A stretch of DNA of 28,633 nt from CAYTCZ01 sp964436315 (GCA_964436315.1 CAYTCZ010000043.1:1-28633), one strand, 5' to 3'; counted from the first letter of the stretch, positions 8,336-16,043 are shown. Numbers and translations are program-made. Notes: generated by a model not told the origin, from the sequence alone.

Positions 8336-8611
8336 ATGCTTGTGGCTCACGAGCAGCCCACGTTCACAAGGCGCCAGCGACAGGTCATCCAGCTGATCGC
8401 CCAGGGACAATCCAACGACGAGATCGCGGCCACGATCGGCGTATCGCCGCGCACCGTCAAGGCCCACTCGGATGCCTTGCGGACCAAGCTCCGCGTGAGC
8501 CGCCGGCGCTACATCCCGGCGGCCTTCAGAGATGCAACGGGAGAAGATCCCCACGCCCTTGAAGGCCTCGAACCGGTCATAGGCATCGCCCAGGATGCCC
8601 GTGCTCCATAG
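8336..8611 (+). CDS. Small stand-alone LuxR-type HTH regulator
   Basis: The 91-residue protein is almost only a LuxR C-terminal DNA-binding domain: FTRRQRQVIQLIAQGQSNDE, then IAATIGVSPRTVKAHSDALRTKL in residues of about 10-55. There is no receiver, PAS or autoinducer domain, so it may be controlled by abundance or by partner proteins. The frame opens upstream to 8195, but ATG 8336 is preferred because a TTGGCA/TAGTGT promoter would place the transcript start at this codon. It is divergent from the TMADH-like gene with 170 bases between starts, so it is a candidate regulator of that cluster. A strong terminator follows it. Function beyond DNA binding is inferred. Confidence 0.75.
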   Translation: MLVAHEQPTFTRRQRQVIQLIAQGQSNDEIAATIGVSPRTVKAHSDALRTKLRVSRRRYIPAAFRDATGEDPHALEGLEPVIGIAQDARAP

Positions 8612-8633
8612 CCGGCTTCGGGGATGACGGCCG

Positions 8634-8662
8634 AGCGCCCGCAGACGATGTCTGCGGGCGCT
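8634..8662 (+). terminator. Strong hairpin terminator after the small luxR gene
   Basis: AGCGCCCGCAGAC at 8634-8646 pairs perfectly with 8650-8662 around a three-base GAT loop, a 13-bp stem 22 bases after the luxR stop. No U tract follows. It isolates the luxR transcript from the MalT-like gene. Confidence 0.75.
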
Positions 8663-8732
8663 ACCCTCTCGCGCGGCCATAATCCGATTCGACCGGTTCA
8701 CGGTAGGGTTCCGGCCCAAGAAGTTTGCGGCA

Positions 8733-11336
8733 ATGGCCACGGAAGGTGAGGACAACCAGCACCCGCCGCTTTTTCGCCGGCACGTTCGACGGCCGCGCCT
8801 GACCCGGCTGATCGACGAATCGGCCGCTCAGTGCGTCCTCTTGTGCGCACCTCCCGGCTATGGCAAGACGACCCTCGCGACGGAATGGTCTGAGGGTCGA
8901 ACCGACGTGGTCTGGTACCGAGCGACCTCGGCCTCAGCCGACGTTGCCGCTTTCTCAGTTGGCGTCGCAGGGAAGATCGCGCAGCTCTTGCCGGATGCCA
9001 CCGACCGGATTCAGCAGCGAGTTCGCGTTGCGGAGCCCCCCGACAGGCTCGTTCGTCCCCTCGCAGAGCTCCTCGCGGAGGAACTCGGTGACTGGCCCGC
9101 CGGCGCCTGGTTAGTGATCGACGACTACCACCTGGTGGCGGACTCTGTGTCCGTCGAGGAACTCGTCGATTGGGTACTCGAACTTGCCCCGAATCTGCGC
9201 CTACTCGCAACTACCCGTACGCGGCCCATATGGGCCTCCGCTCGTCGGATCGCCTATGGAGACATCAGCGAGATCACGCAGCAGCAGCTCGCAATGACCC
9301 ATGAAGAAGCAAGCCACGTGCTTCAGGGCAGATCGACGGAGGCGATCGAGGCTCTCGTCCACCAAGCACAGGGATGGCCGGCGCTGATCGGCTTGGCTGC
9401 ACTCGCTGCCGACGCCGAACTCCCAGAGGACCAGTTGTCCGACGCCCTCTTTCGCTATTTCGCCGAGGAGGTGTTTCGACAGGAGCCACCCGAGGTTCAG
9501 GAGTTCATGCTTGTGGCTTCTGTTCCCAAGTACGTCGATCAACAACATCTCGACGACGCCTTCAGCAACGCGCGCGACATCCTGGACCGCTTGATTGCCC
9601 GAGGTTTATTACGTGACTCAACGGGCAAATATCGGTTTCATCCGCTTGTCCGCTCGTTTCTACTCGAGAAGTTGAGATCAGAAGATCCTGGACTCGCCAA
9701 GTCGACAATTCTCGACGCGGCGATACGAGCCCGAGATTCTCATGACTACGATGAGGCGTTCCGGCTTGCAACGTCGGGCGGGCTAACCGCCATCGCGGCC
9801 GAAATCTTGGGTGAGGCTGCGCCTGTTCTTTCCGCGTCTGGAAGAACTGCAACTCTTGAACGATGCATCAGTACGTTGGATGAAAGCGCACTGACCTACC
9901 CTGGTGTGGGCCTGGCGAAGGTCGAGCTCTTGACTAGGCAAGGAAAGCTGAGCGAGGCAGCCGGGCTAGCTCGCGAGCTAACTGAGCGAATCCCGGCGGA
10001 CGAAAAACTCGCCTCGCGCGCACATTTTCTCGCTGGCCAGGCTTTTCATCTCTCCTCCGACTACGCGTCAGCGCTGCTCCATCACTTCAGCGCGCAACGA
10101 TTCGCCAAGAATCCGGATGATTTCGAACGAGCGACTTGGGGAAAGGTGCTCTCACAGGCCGAGCTCGGATCAGAAGAGGCCTACGAGACAATCACCGAAC
10201 TCGAGGACTCGCCAAACAGAACTGCGGACGGAAGACTTAGGCTCGCCAACGCGCGAGCCTTACTCGGGTGCCATCGCGCGAGCTTCACTGGCATGTGGAC
10301 CGAGTCGAAACTCCTCCTACCGCTCCTCGACTATGCCCGCGATCCAATGGTGAAGAGTGCGTTCCTTGCCATTGCCGCCTATCTGAATGTCGCGAGAGCC
10401 GACTACAAACGCGCGAATGAAATCGTTGAGCAGGGGCTCGCCTATTGTCGCGAGCTCCGGATGGACTTCGCGATCGACGTCTTCCGTGGGCATCGTATCG
10501 CGGCGCTGATCGGCCTTCGTTCATTCAAGACCGCGCGTCGCGAACTCAACGCCCTTCTGTCGGCGCTCCGTGAAAACGAGGATCCGTGGCTACAAATCGC
10601 TTACTCCGCGCTCGCAGTGCAGCTCGCCCTAGCTGAGGGCAACGTTGGAGACCTCGACGACCAAATCTGCGACACGCCCGAAGGCATGGCTCCGATCGCA
10701 AGCGAGGGGGAGCTGCTCGGCCTACTGGCCATCGCGTCAGCTGTTCGAGGAGACACCAACGACGCGGCCTTGCTCAGCGCGAGGGCAGTTGCGAAAACGG
10801 GAGCGATCGAAGCAATTTTCTACTCCCGAGTCGCGAGCCTTCTAGCAGACCTAACCACCGAGCGAACGGACGTTAGAGACCTAGAGGAAAGGACGTGCGC
10901 GCTAGCCGAGGACGCCTTCGAGGCCGAGTTCCAACATTGCCTCGTGGTGGCTTATCGGACAGAGCCCGAGGTATTGACACTTGTGCAAAGCCGATCTGAC
11001 ATCAGCGCAGCCTTCCGACGCCTTGCCCGTAGCGTCGGGGACATCGACCTCGCGGTGCGCGCACGACTTATCTCGGCACAGGATGCTCCGGAGTTCGACC
11101 CGTTGACCCTCCTAACTCGTCGTGAGACCGAAGTAATCCATCTCATGGAGCTAGGTCTTACTAACCAAGAGATCGCCACGGAACTGTTCATATCGCCGCA
11201 CACTGTGAAGGTGCATGTCAGCAACATCCTGGAGAAGCTCGCAGTGTCGTCGAGGCTCGAAGCTGCGCTCTTCTGGCGCGAGTTGGTTTCCAGCGAGGAA
11301 GCGAAGCTTCAAACCCACCGGGATCCGGTGAAGTAA
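8733..11336 (+). CDS. MalT/LAL-family LuxR regulator with ATPase and TPR-like domains
   Basis: This 867-residue protein has the large ATP-binding LuxR (LAL) layout of the STAND class. Residues 39-47 are a Walker A motif (APPGYGKTT), residues 127-131 a Walker B motif (LVIDD) followed by YH, then a winged-helix segment containing RFHPLVRSFLLEKL, a long alpha-helical repeat region (about 340-780) and a C-terminal LuxR HTH at 794-852 with LTRRETEVIHLMELGLTNQE. In MalT-type proteins an inducer binds the helical sensor region, ATP drives multimerisation and the HTH activates promoters. The effector here is unknown. The start is ATG 8733, with no strong ribosome site. It runs tail-to-tail with the SARP-type gene. 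The TPR-like sensor makes it one possible receptor for the small peptides downstream, which is inference. Confidence 0.9.
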   Translation: MATEGEDNQHPPLFRRHVRRPRLTRLIDESAAQCVLLCAPPGYGKTTLATEWSEGRTDVVWYRATSASADVAAFSVGVAGKIAQLLPDATDRIQQRVRVAEPPDRLVRPLAELLAEELGDWPAGAWLVIDDYHLVADSVSVEELVDWVLELAPNLRLLATTRTRPIWASARRIAYGDISEITQQQLAMTHEEASHVLQGRSTEAIEALVHQAQGWPALIGLAALAADAELPEDQLSDALFRYFAEEVFRQEPPEVQEFMLVASVPKYVDQQHLDDAFSNARDILDRLIARGLLRDSTGKYRFHPLVRSFLLEKLRSEDPGLAKSTILDAAIRARDSHDYDEAFRLATSGGLTAIAAEILGEAAPVLSASGRTATLERCISTLDESALTYPGVGLAKVELLTRQGKLSEAAGLARELTERIPADEKLASRAHFLAGQAFHLSSDYASALLHHFSAQRFAKNPDDFERATWGKVLSQAELGSEEAYETITELEDSPNRTADGRLRLANARALLGCHRASFTGMWTESKLLLPLLDYARDPMVKSAFLAIAAYLNVARADYKRANEIVEQGLAYCRELRMDFAIDVFRGHRIAALIGLRSFKTARRELNALLSALRENEDPWLQIAYSALAVQLALAEGNVGDLDDQICDTPEGMAPIASEGELLGLLAIASAVRGDTNDAALLSARAVAKTGAIEAIFYSRVASLLADLTTERTDVRDLEERTCALAEDAFEAEFQHCLVVAYRTEPEVLTLVQSRSDISAAFRRLARSVGDIDLAVRARLISAQDAPEFDPLTLLTRRETEVIHLMELGLTNQEIATELFISPHTVKVHVSNILEKLAVSSRLEAALFWRELVSSEEAKLQTHRDPVK

Positions 11337-11397
11337 ACCTAGCCGATTCTCGCCGACGAGCCTCGGTAGGATCACGCTAATAGCCGCTGTCCTGATC

Positions 11398-11451
11398 GAC
11401 CCTGCGCGCATTGACTAACAGACAGCCCGTAGAGTGCAGTCGCGAAGGGTC
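11398..11451. terminator. Possible bidirectional terminator between convergent regulators
   Basis: GACCCT at 11398-11403 pairs with AGGGTC at 11446-11451, and after one mismatch CGCG pairs with CGCG, leaving a loop of roughly 33 bases. It lies in the 121-base gap between two converging genes, where a terminator is expected. The long loop makes this only a weak call. Confidence 0.3.
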
Positions 11452-11457
11452 AACGCC

Positions 11458-14400
11458 CTATACAGCAGTGAGATGACTCAGGGCAATGCGTGCGCTCGAA
11501 GTCGAGACGGAGTTTCCCTTACGCTCGTACAGTTCGATTGCCTCCTGACCGACGGCTAACGCCTCGTCGGATCGTGAAGCAAGCTCGAGTACGTAGGCTA
11601 GATTCATCCGCGCATCTCCCCTGAGGTTCAACCAGTCAGTCTCGTCGGCTAGAGTCAGCGCCTCTCGAGCCAGCTGCTCTCCGAGCGGAAAGTGGCCCTT
11701 GATAGCCTCAAGTTTTGCACGGGCCCCACGCGCAGGAGCTAGCGTTTGTAGATCGATCGTCGGCGCAGTTCGAGCCGCCAGTTCGCTGAGCCGTCTCGCC
11801 TCGTCAAGCTCGCCCTGTGCGACGAGAACTTCAGCCAGATACGCCGCGTGCGCTGCCTTTGTTCCCCGGTCACCCATGCTGTCGAGAATCTCATAGCTCG
11901 CGCGGAGCTCGCGTTCCGCTTGCTCCAGATTCCCTGCCAGCATCTGTACATCGCTATAGACGACTCCCACCGAGGCGGCGAGATGAGTCAAGCCAAGATC
12001 GGCGAGAATCGCCTTGTCCTCCGCGATCAGATGTTCGGCTTCCAAGAAGTTGCCTTGCATCGCACGAAGTACTGCAAGGGCTCGCTTGGCCGCGGCGCGG
12101 ACGGATCCGTAGGGATGATCAAGGGCCGCTTCGCAGCGGGCGATCGCCTTACTAACCGGAAGGGGTCCGTACAGACCGGCACCGAGCAGGTGCGCCGTGC
12201 ATGTCGCCTCAATGCGCTCATCGCCGACGCGGATCGCGTACTCGGCAGCCCGCTTGAATGCCGCTTCCGCAGCTCCCGCTTGGCACCTGACCCACGGTAT
12301 CCAAGCTAGAACAGTCCACGCTTTCGCTAGACCCGTCTCGTCGCTGTGAGACTCAAAGATGTCAAGCACGGACTGCGCGTCTGTTACAAGCTCGTCGACA
12401 TTGGCAGATGAATCGATCTTCAGCTCGAGCTCAACTTGCAGCAAGCGCGCACGAGCCTGGAGAAGATGATTTTTCACCTCGGCCACCTCTTGCATGACCT
12501 CCCTGATGATCCGCGCCGCTGCTGAGAACTCGCCTTGTTCCATGCGCACCTCGGCGAGGCGGAGTCTGATGCCGAGTCGCTCGGGATCTCTGTTGGGCAG
12601 CGTTTCTATGGCGCGAGAAAGGAGGCTCGCCGCCGCGGTTACGTCCCCGCGCGCACTCGCTCGAGAACCAGCTAGCCCAAGCTTCCGACCCGCGCGAACC
12701 GCGAGCGATGCAGTCTGCTCGTCGTCTACGCGTAGTTCTTTTCGGTACTGGTTGGCCTGCTCCAAGTGATACGCAACGAGCTCGACGTGGTCGCGGTCCT
12801 GCTGGTCAACCACGGACTCCAGCCAATCCCCAACCCGCTCGTGGAAGTCTGCTCGAAGCGCCTTCGTCGTCTCCTCGTAGACCGAGTCTCGGATCAACGT
12901 ATGCCGGAATCGAAGCGCATCTCGCCCACTAAGTGTTGATCGGCAGGGTTCAACGAACTCTTTGTTGACGAGATCCTGGACGTCCTTGCTAAGTGTGTTC
13001 CAGTCCGCCTCTGACGTCTCGAGCAACGCGCTGGGCCAGAACTCAGTTCCCATGATTGCTGCTCGCTCGATTAGAGCTCTCCGGCTCGGCTCAAGGCGAT
13101 CGAGACGGGCGGCCAGAAGAGATTGAATGGTCGACGGGATCAGCCAAGTAGCATCGACCGAGCTGTCCAGAGCATACATAGCCACAAACTGCTCTAGAAA
13201 GAGTGGATTTCCTTCTGCCGCTTCCGTGATCCGCTCACGCTGGTCTGGATTGATGTCCGGGCCGCCGAGAAGGTTGTCAATTAGCTGATCAGATTCCTCT
13301 AGATCGAGCGCATCTAGGACGATTGAGCTGACATGGCGCTTCCCTCCGGCCCACTCCGGTCTTTCTAGGAGCAGGTCAGGCCTGGCCAAACAGAGCAACA
13401 AGACCGGTTCATCAGATATCCAGTCGCTGAGGTGCTCGACAAGATCAAGAAAGCTCGGTTCGGCCCAGTGGAGGTCGTCGAAACAGACGACCAACGGAGC
13501 CTCGCGCGCGCACGCCTCGAGGAATCTACGCAGTCCCCAGAAGACGGTTTCCATCTCAAAGGTTTTGTCCGTAATGCCAACAACCGCAGCGACGACATCC
13601 GCCACAAGATCTTGTTCGCTGTCTCCCTTAAGACATCCGCGAATGCCGTCCAGCGTCAGATCCCCAGTCGCTTGCTCAAGCACGTCGACAAGTGGCCAGA
13701 ATGTGTTTCCCTCTCCGTACGGAAGGCACTGCCCGCCAAGGATTCGACCGTGTCTCAGAGTCGATCCGAACTCGATCGCAAGCCTTGATTTCCCGATGCC
13801 GGCAGCCCCGACTACCAAGAAACGAAAGGCCCGTCGTTCCGCAACGACCTGATCGAAGGCCCGGTGGAGCGCAGACAACTCGCTCGACCGCCCGACGAGT
13901 TCAGAGTCCAATCGTCGTTCCAGCCCAGAAGCTCTGGGGTTCATGTCTTCAACGCGCCAAGCCGGTGCAATCCGCGGACCTGCAGGAGACGGCGGTGGCT
14001 CAATGTGCCTGACGATCACCGCTCCTGAGACAAGCTCTCTAGTGGAGTCTTCGATTAGTATTTCCCCGGGCTTGGCAGCACGCATAAGGCGCGCTGCGCT
14101 CGCGACAGCATCTCCCATCCCCGCCCGGCTGTCTGTACCGCCTACCAGAATTTGGCCAGTATTAACCCCGGCTCGAGAACTAAGACGAAGCCCTAGACGA
14201 GCACTCGTTTCTGCGCCAAGCAAGTCCAGGTCGGTGCGAAGCTCGACTGCGGCACGCACCGCTCGGAGAGCATCATCCTCGTGGAGTCTCGAGACGCCAA
14301 ACATAGCGACGGCCTCGGTTCCAACGACACTTTGAACCATTCCGCCGTGCTTTTCGACGATCTGAGAAGTCGTCCGAAGCGCGCTCGAAAGAACTCGCTC

Positions 14401-15387
14401 AAAAACCTCCGGGTCAGGGCGTGACGGGGCGTCAATCAGGAACTCAATGCAATTGACACTGACGGTCCTCTTCGTGACTCCAACATCGATCGCAGAATCC
14501 CGGGTGTGTGGACTGTCCGAATCGATGAGTGATTCAAGATCGAACGTGGATGCGCCAAGATGGGCAAGTTCCTCGTCCGAGGTGGCGACGGGCAGACCTT
14601 CAGCCGGCTCGACGTCCAGTGACGGGTCTTGATTCAGAATCGATCTCTCGAGCTCCTGCATCGCCGGTGACGGCACAACGCCGAGCTCGTCAACGAGCAT
14701 CTGACGAGCTCTTTGGTAAGCCTCGAGCGCATCCGCCTGACGCCCAGCGCGGTACAGAGCAAGCATGAGCTGCCCCCGAAGCCGCTCACGAAGTGGGTGC
14801 TCTGCGATCGCCGCTTCTATGTCTGCGACAAGAGCTCCGCTTCGACCAAGGGCAAGTTCTGCGTCAAAGCGTTCTTCAATCGCGACTAGGCGGATTTCAG
14901 CGAGACGCGCAGCCTCCGCCTGAGCAAAGTCCTCGTAGGCAAGATCGGCCAATGCATTCCCGCGCCAAAACGACAGAGCCTCGCTTAGTCTTGCCGCAGC
15001 TTCTTCGTACCGCCTACTAGAATTCGCCGCTTGGCCCTCCTTGACGAGGCGCTCAAACTTTGCGCTGTCCAGCTGCTCCGGCAGAAGCCGAAGCATGTAG
15101 CCAGGCGGTCGAGTCACTAAGACTCCGCTCTTGTCTCCCTTTGAACGTTGTGGCTCAAGAACCTTTCTGAGGTTTGATATGTGAACCTGGAGGAGATTCG
15201 GGGCGGTCGCTGGTGGATCATTGCCCCAAACCCTGTCAATCAACTCATCACTTGAAACCACACGGTTCGTATTTACCAGGAGTACGCAAAGAATCGATCT
15301 CTGCTTTGCGCTCTTGAGAGGGAGGGCGCGCCCATCAACCCGAACTTCAACAGGGCCAAGTATCAGGAACTCCAAGCTCGGTCCCAT
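11458..15387 (-). CDS. SARP/BTAD regulator with degenerate cyclase domain, AAA ATPase and TPRs
   Basis: The 1309-residue protein starts with an OmpR-type winged helix (1-100, with SSDELIDRVWG and VHISNLRKVL), then a BTAD domain (about 105-250). Residues 306-455 align with class III nucleotide cyclases but lack key residues. The first metal Asp is Glu315, the second is Thr357 (VVGTEAVAMFG instead of a GD motif), and the catalytic Asn is Ala429; Arg433 remains. An AAA/STAND ATPase follows with Walker A GAAGIGKS (527-534) and Walker B LVVCFDDLHWAE (632-643), then helical TPR-like repeats to the C terminus. The expected role is ATP-gated transcription activation, with the cyclase fold used as a ligand or dimer module. 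The start is ATG 15387 without an SD site. Four 11-bp-phased repeats lie 104 bases upstream, facing a divergent small-peptide gene. Confidence 0.9.
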   Translation of the reverse strand: MGPSLEFLILGPVEVRVDGRALPLKSAKQRSILCVLLVNTNRVVSSDELIDRVWGNDPPATAPNLLQVHISNLRKVLEPQRSKGDKSGVLVTRPPGYMLRLLPEQLDSAKFERLVKEGQAANSSRRYEEAAARLSEALSFWRGNALADLAYEDFAQAEAARLAEIRLVAIEERFDAELALGRSGALVADIEAAIAEHPLRERLRGQLMLALYRAGRQADALEAYQRARQMLVDELGVVPSPAMQELERSILNQDPSLDVEPAEGLPVATSDEELAHLGASTFDLESLIDSDSPHTRDSAIDVGVTKRTVSVNCIEFLIDAPSRPDPEVFERVLSSALRTTSQIVEKHGGMVQSVVGTEAVAMFGVSRLHEDDALRAVRAAVELRTDLDLLGAETSARLGLRLSSRAGVNTGQILVGGTDSRAGMGDAVASAARLMRAAKPGEILIEDSTRELVSGAVIVRHIEPPPSPAGPRIAPAWRVEDMNPRASGLERRLDSELVGRSSELSALHRAFDQVVAERRAFRFLVVGAAGIGKSRLAIEFGSTLRHGRILGGQCLPYGEGNTFWPLVDVLEQATGDLTLDGIRGCLKGDSEQDLVADVVAAVVGITDKTFEMETVFWGLRRFLEACAREAPLVVCFDDLHWAEPSFLDLVEHLSDWISDEPVLLLCLARPDLLLERPEWAGGKRHVSSIVLDALDLEESDQLIDNLLGGPDINPDQRERITEAAEGNPLFLEQFVAMYALDSSVDATWLIPSTIQSLLAARLDRLEPSRRALIERAAIMGTEFWPSALLETSEADWNTLSKDVQDLVNKEFVEPCRSTLSGRDALRFRHTLIRDSVYEETTKALRADFHERVGDWLESVVDQQDRDHVELVAYHLEQANQYRKELRVDDEQTASLAVRAGRKLGLAGSRASARGDVTAAASLLSRAIETLPNRDPERLGIRLRLAEVRMEQGEFSAAARIIREVMQEVAEVKNHLLQARARLLQVELELKIDSSANVDELVTDAQSVLDIFESHSDETGLAKAWTVLAWIPWVRCQAGAAEAAFKRAAEYAIRVGDERIEATCTAHLLGAGLYGPLPVSKAIARCEAALDHPYGSVRAAAKRALAVLRAMQGNFLEAEHLIAEDKAILADLGLTHLAASVGVVYSDVQMLAGNLEQAERELRASYEILDSMGDRGTKAAHAAYLAEVLVAQGELDEARRLSELAARTAPTIDLQTLAPARGARAKLEAIKGHFPLGEQLAREALTLADETDWLNLRGDARMNLAYVLELASRSDEALAVGQEAIELYERKGNSVSTSSARIALSHLTAV

Positions 15388-15490
15388 GGGGGCGACTTGA
15401 ACGTAACAGACGATAGTGACCGAAGAAAGCGCACCGCCACCCCCGGAAACAGATTAGAAGGAAGGGTATACCGTGGCCGAAGACTGGTTC

Positions 15491-15528
15491 TTAAGCTCCC
15501 TTAAGTCCGTGTTAAGTGGCGCTCAAGA
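15491..15528 (+). promoter_or_regulatory. Four phased direct repeats, candidate SARP-binding site
   Basis: TTAAG occurs at 15491, 15501 and 15512, and TCAAG at 15523, so the spacing is 10, 11 and 11 bases, one helical turn each. SARP and OmpR-type winged-helix activators bind tandem direct repeats of this geometry, the last one close to the -10 element. Here a weak (T)AnnnT-like CACGCT at 15538-15543 would start transcription near ATG 15550. The repeats lie between the SARP-type gene and the small-peptide unit it probably controls. Binding is inferred. Confidence 0.6.
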
Positions 15529-15549
15529 GCGATCGGGCACGCTAGTGCC

Positions 15550-15648
15550 ATGAGGAAGTCATGGAAAGGGGAACTGGCAGGCGCGGATTCGAATCCGAGC
15601 GATAACACACCTGCTGACCCCGCAGCCGGCAAGGAAAGGGGGTTGTGA
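15550..15648 (+). CDS. 32-residue ORF overlapping the GAARAW peptide gene
   Basis: ATG 15550 opens a 32-codon frame whose TGA (15646-15648) overlaps the ATG of the next small gene as TGATG, a classic coupling arrangement. The peptide begins MRKSWKGELAGADS and is hydrophilic, rich in Pro, Asp and Ala, with no recognised domain. There is no Shine-Dalgarno site, but the predicted promoter would make a leaderless mRNA starting at this ATG. It could be a leader ORF controlling the downstream peptide, a partner peptide, or chance. A perfect palindrome lies inside it. Whether it is translated is unproven. Confidence 0.4.
   Translation: MRKSWKGELAGADSNPSDNTPADPAAGKERGL
15584..15597. repeat. 14-bp perfect palindrome
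   Basis: CGGATTCGAATCCG is a perfect palindrome inside the 32-residue ORF, about 50 bases before the hydrophobic peptide start; GC/GC pairs continue after one mismatch. It could be an operator for a dimeric regulator or an mRNA hairpin. It resembles a tRNA T-arm by eye, but no tRNA surrounds it. Confidence 0.4.
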
Positions 15649-15722
15649 TGGCACGCGTAGTGCTCGTCTTGGGACTGCTTGCCACGCTGGCCATGTTCGT
15701 CGGCGCAGCCAGGGCCTGGTAG
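15648..15722 (+). CDS. 24-residue hydrophobic peptide ending GAARAW (paralogue 1)
   Basis: ATG 15648 begins a 24-codon gene starting MARVVLVLGLLA and ending GAARAW. A charged N terminus, a hydrophobic stretch of about 15 residues and an ARA|W end resemble a complete signal peptide with an AxA signal-peptidase site and almost nothing after it. A purine-rich AAGGAAAGGGGG ribosome site (15631-15642) precedes it, and a strong hairpin lies 21 bases after the stop. A paralogue with the same GLLA core and identical last six residues lies at 17556-17633. The gene is divergent from the SARP-type regulator and behind SARP-like repeats. It could be a pheromone precursor, a small membrane subunit or a type I toxin-like peptide; its function is unknown. 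Confidence 0.72.
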   Translation: MARVVLVLGLLATLAMFVGAARAW

Positions 15723-15743
15723 CCACCACGAGAATTTGTCTTT

Positions 15744-15787
15744 GCAATAGGACCCCGAGGAGGCGAAGGCCACGGGGTCCTAATTGC
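15744..15787 (+). terminator. Strong hairpin terminator of peptide unit 1
   Basis: AGGACCCCG at 15749-15757 pairs with CGGGGTCCT at 15773-15781. With one bulged A, GCAAT (15744-15748) pairs with ATTGC (15783-15787), giving 14 pairs in all. The loop can form a small inner GGC/GCC stem. It lies just after the 24-residue peptide gene and has no long U tract. Confidence 0.7.
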
Positions 15788-15809
15788 GTTAGCGTGTATC
15801 TGACTCACG

Positions 15810-15852
15810 TGCGAAGGATAGGCCCGGTCTCGCCTAGGGCCCACCCTTCGCA
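15810..15852 (-). terminator. Hairpin terminator of the minus-strand peptide gene
   Basis: TGCGAAGG at 15810-15817 pairs with CCTTCGCA at 15845-15852, and after a three-base internal loop GGCCC (15821-15825) pairs with GGGCC (15837-15841). It lies 16 bases beyond the stop of the 28-residue minus-strand gene, so each of the two convergent tiny genes has its own hairpin. Confidence 0.6.
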
Positions 15853-15868
15853 TGGTTGAGGCTCCGGT

Positions 15869-15955
15869 CTATCCGAAGCGGAAGCCGCCGAGGATTGTCG
15901 CAACGAGCGACGCCATCGCGACCACAGAAACAAGGTTTGCCTTTGAGCGGAGCAT
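15869..15955 (-). CDS. 28-residue hydrophobic peptide (third small peptide)
   Basis: On the minus strand ATG 15955 starts a 28-codon gene with an excellent GGAGG site (15961-15965) five bases upstream. The product begins MLRSKANLVSVVAM and ends ILGGFRFG: a basic start, one short membrane-like helix and a polar-aromatic tail. The tail GGFRFG resembles the GAARAW tails only in the pattern G-x-x-R-aromatic/Ala, so kinship with the other two peptides is uncertain. A strong hairpin follows. It lies 152 bases downstream of the HD-GYP gene on the same strand and may share its transcript. It is too short for default gene callers. No function is assigned. Confidence 0.6.
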   Translation of the reverse strand: MLRSKANLVSVVAMASLVATILGGFRFG

Positions 15956-16020
15956 TGTTACCTCCAAGCCGCATTTACAAACAGGCTTGAAGAGAGTGAC
16001 TCGACAGAACGGTGCACGCG

Positions 16021-16036
16021 TCCCCGAAAAAGGGGA
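16021..16036 (-). terminator. Weak hairpin downstream of the HD-GYP gene
   Basis: TCCCC (16021-16025) pairs with GGGGA (16032-16036) around a six-base loop, about 70 bases after the HD-GYP stop on the minus strand. Five pairs only, so at best a partial terminator before the 28-residue peptide gene. Confidence 0.25.
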
Positions 16037-16043
16037 TTGCGTG

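Noticed and set aside
15575..15605. tRNA T-arm-like sequence around GGATTCGAATCC
   Set aside because: The loop resembles a T-arm, but no acceptor, D or anticodon arms can be drawn around it and the flanks are small ORFs. It is better read as a palindrome.
15501..15853. Minus-strand ORFs of 62-103 residues opposite peptide gene 1
   Set aside because: They are antisense shadows rich in Pro, Arg and Ser, cross two strong hairpins, and have no ribosome sites.
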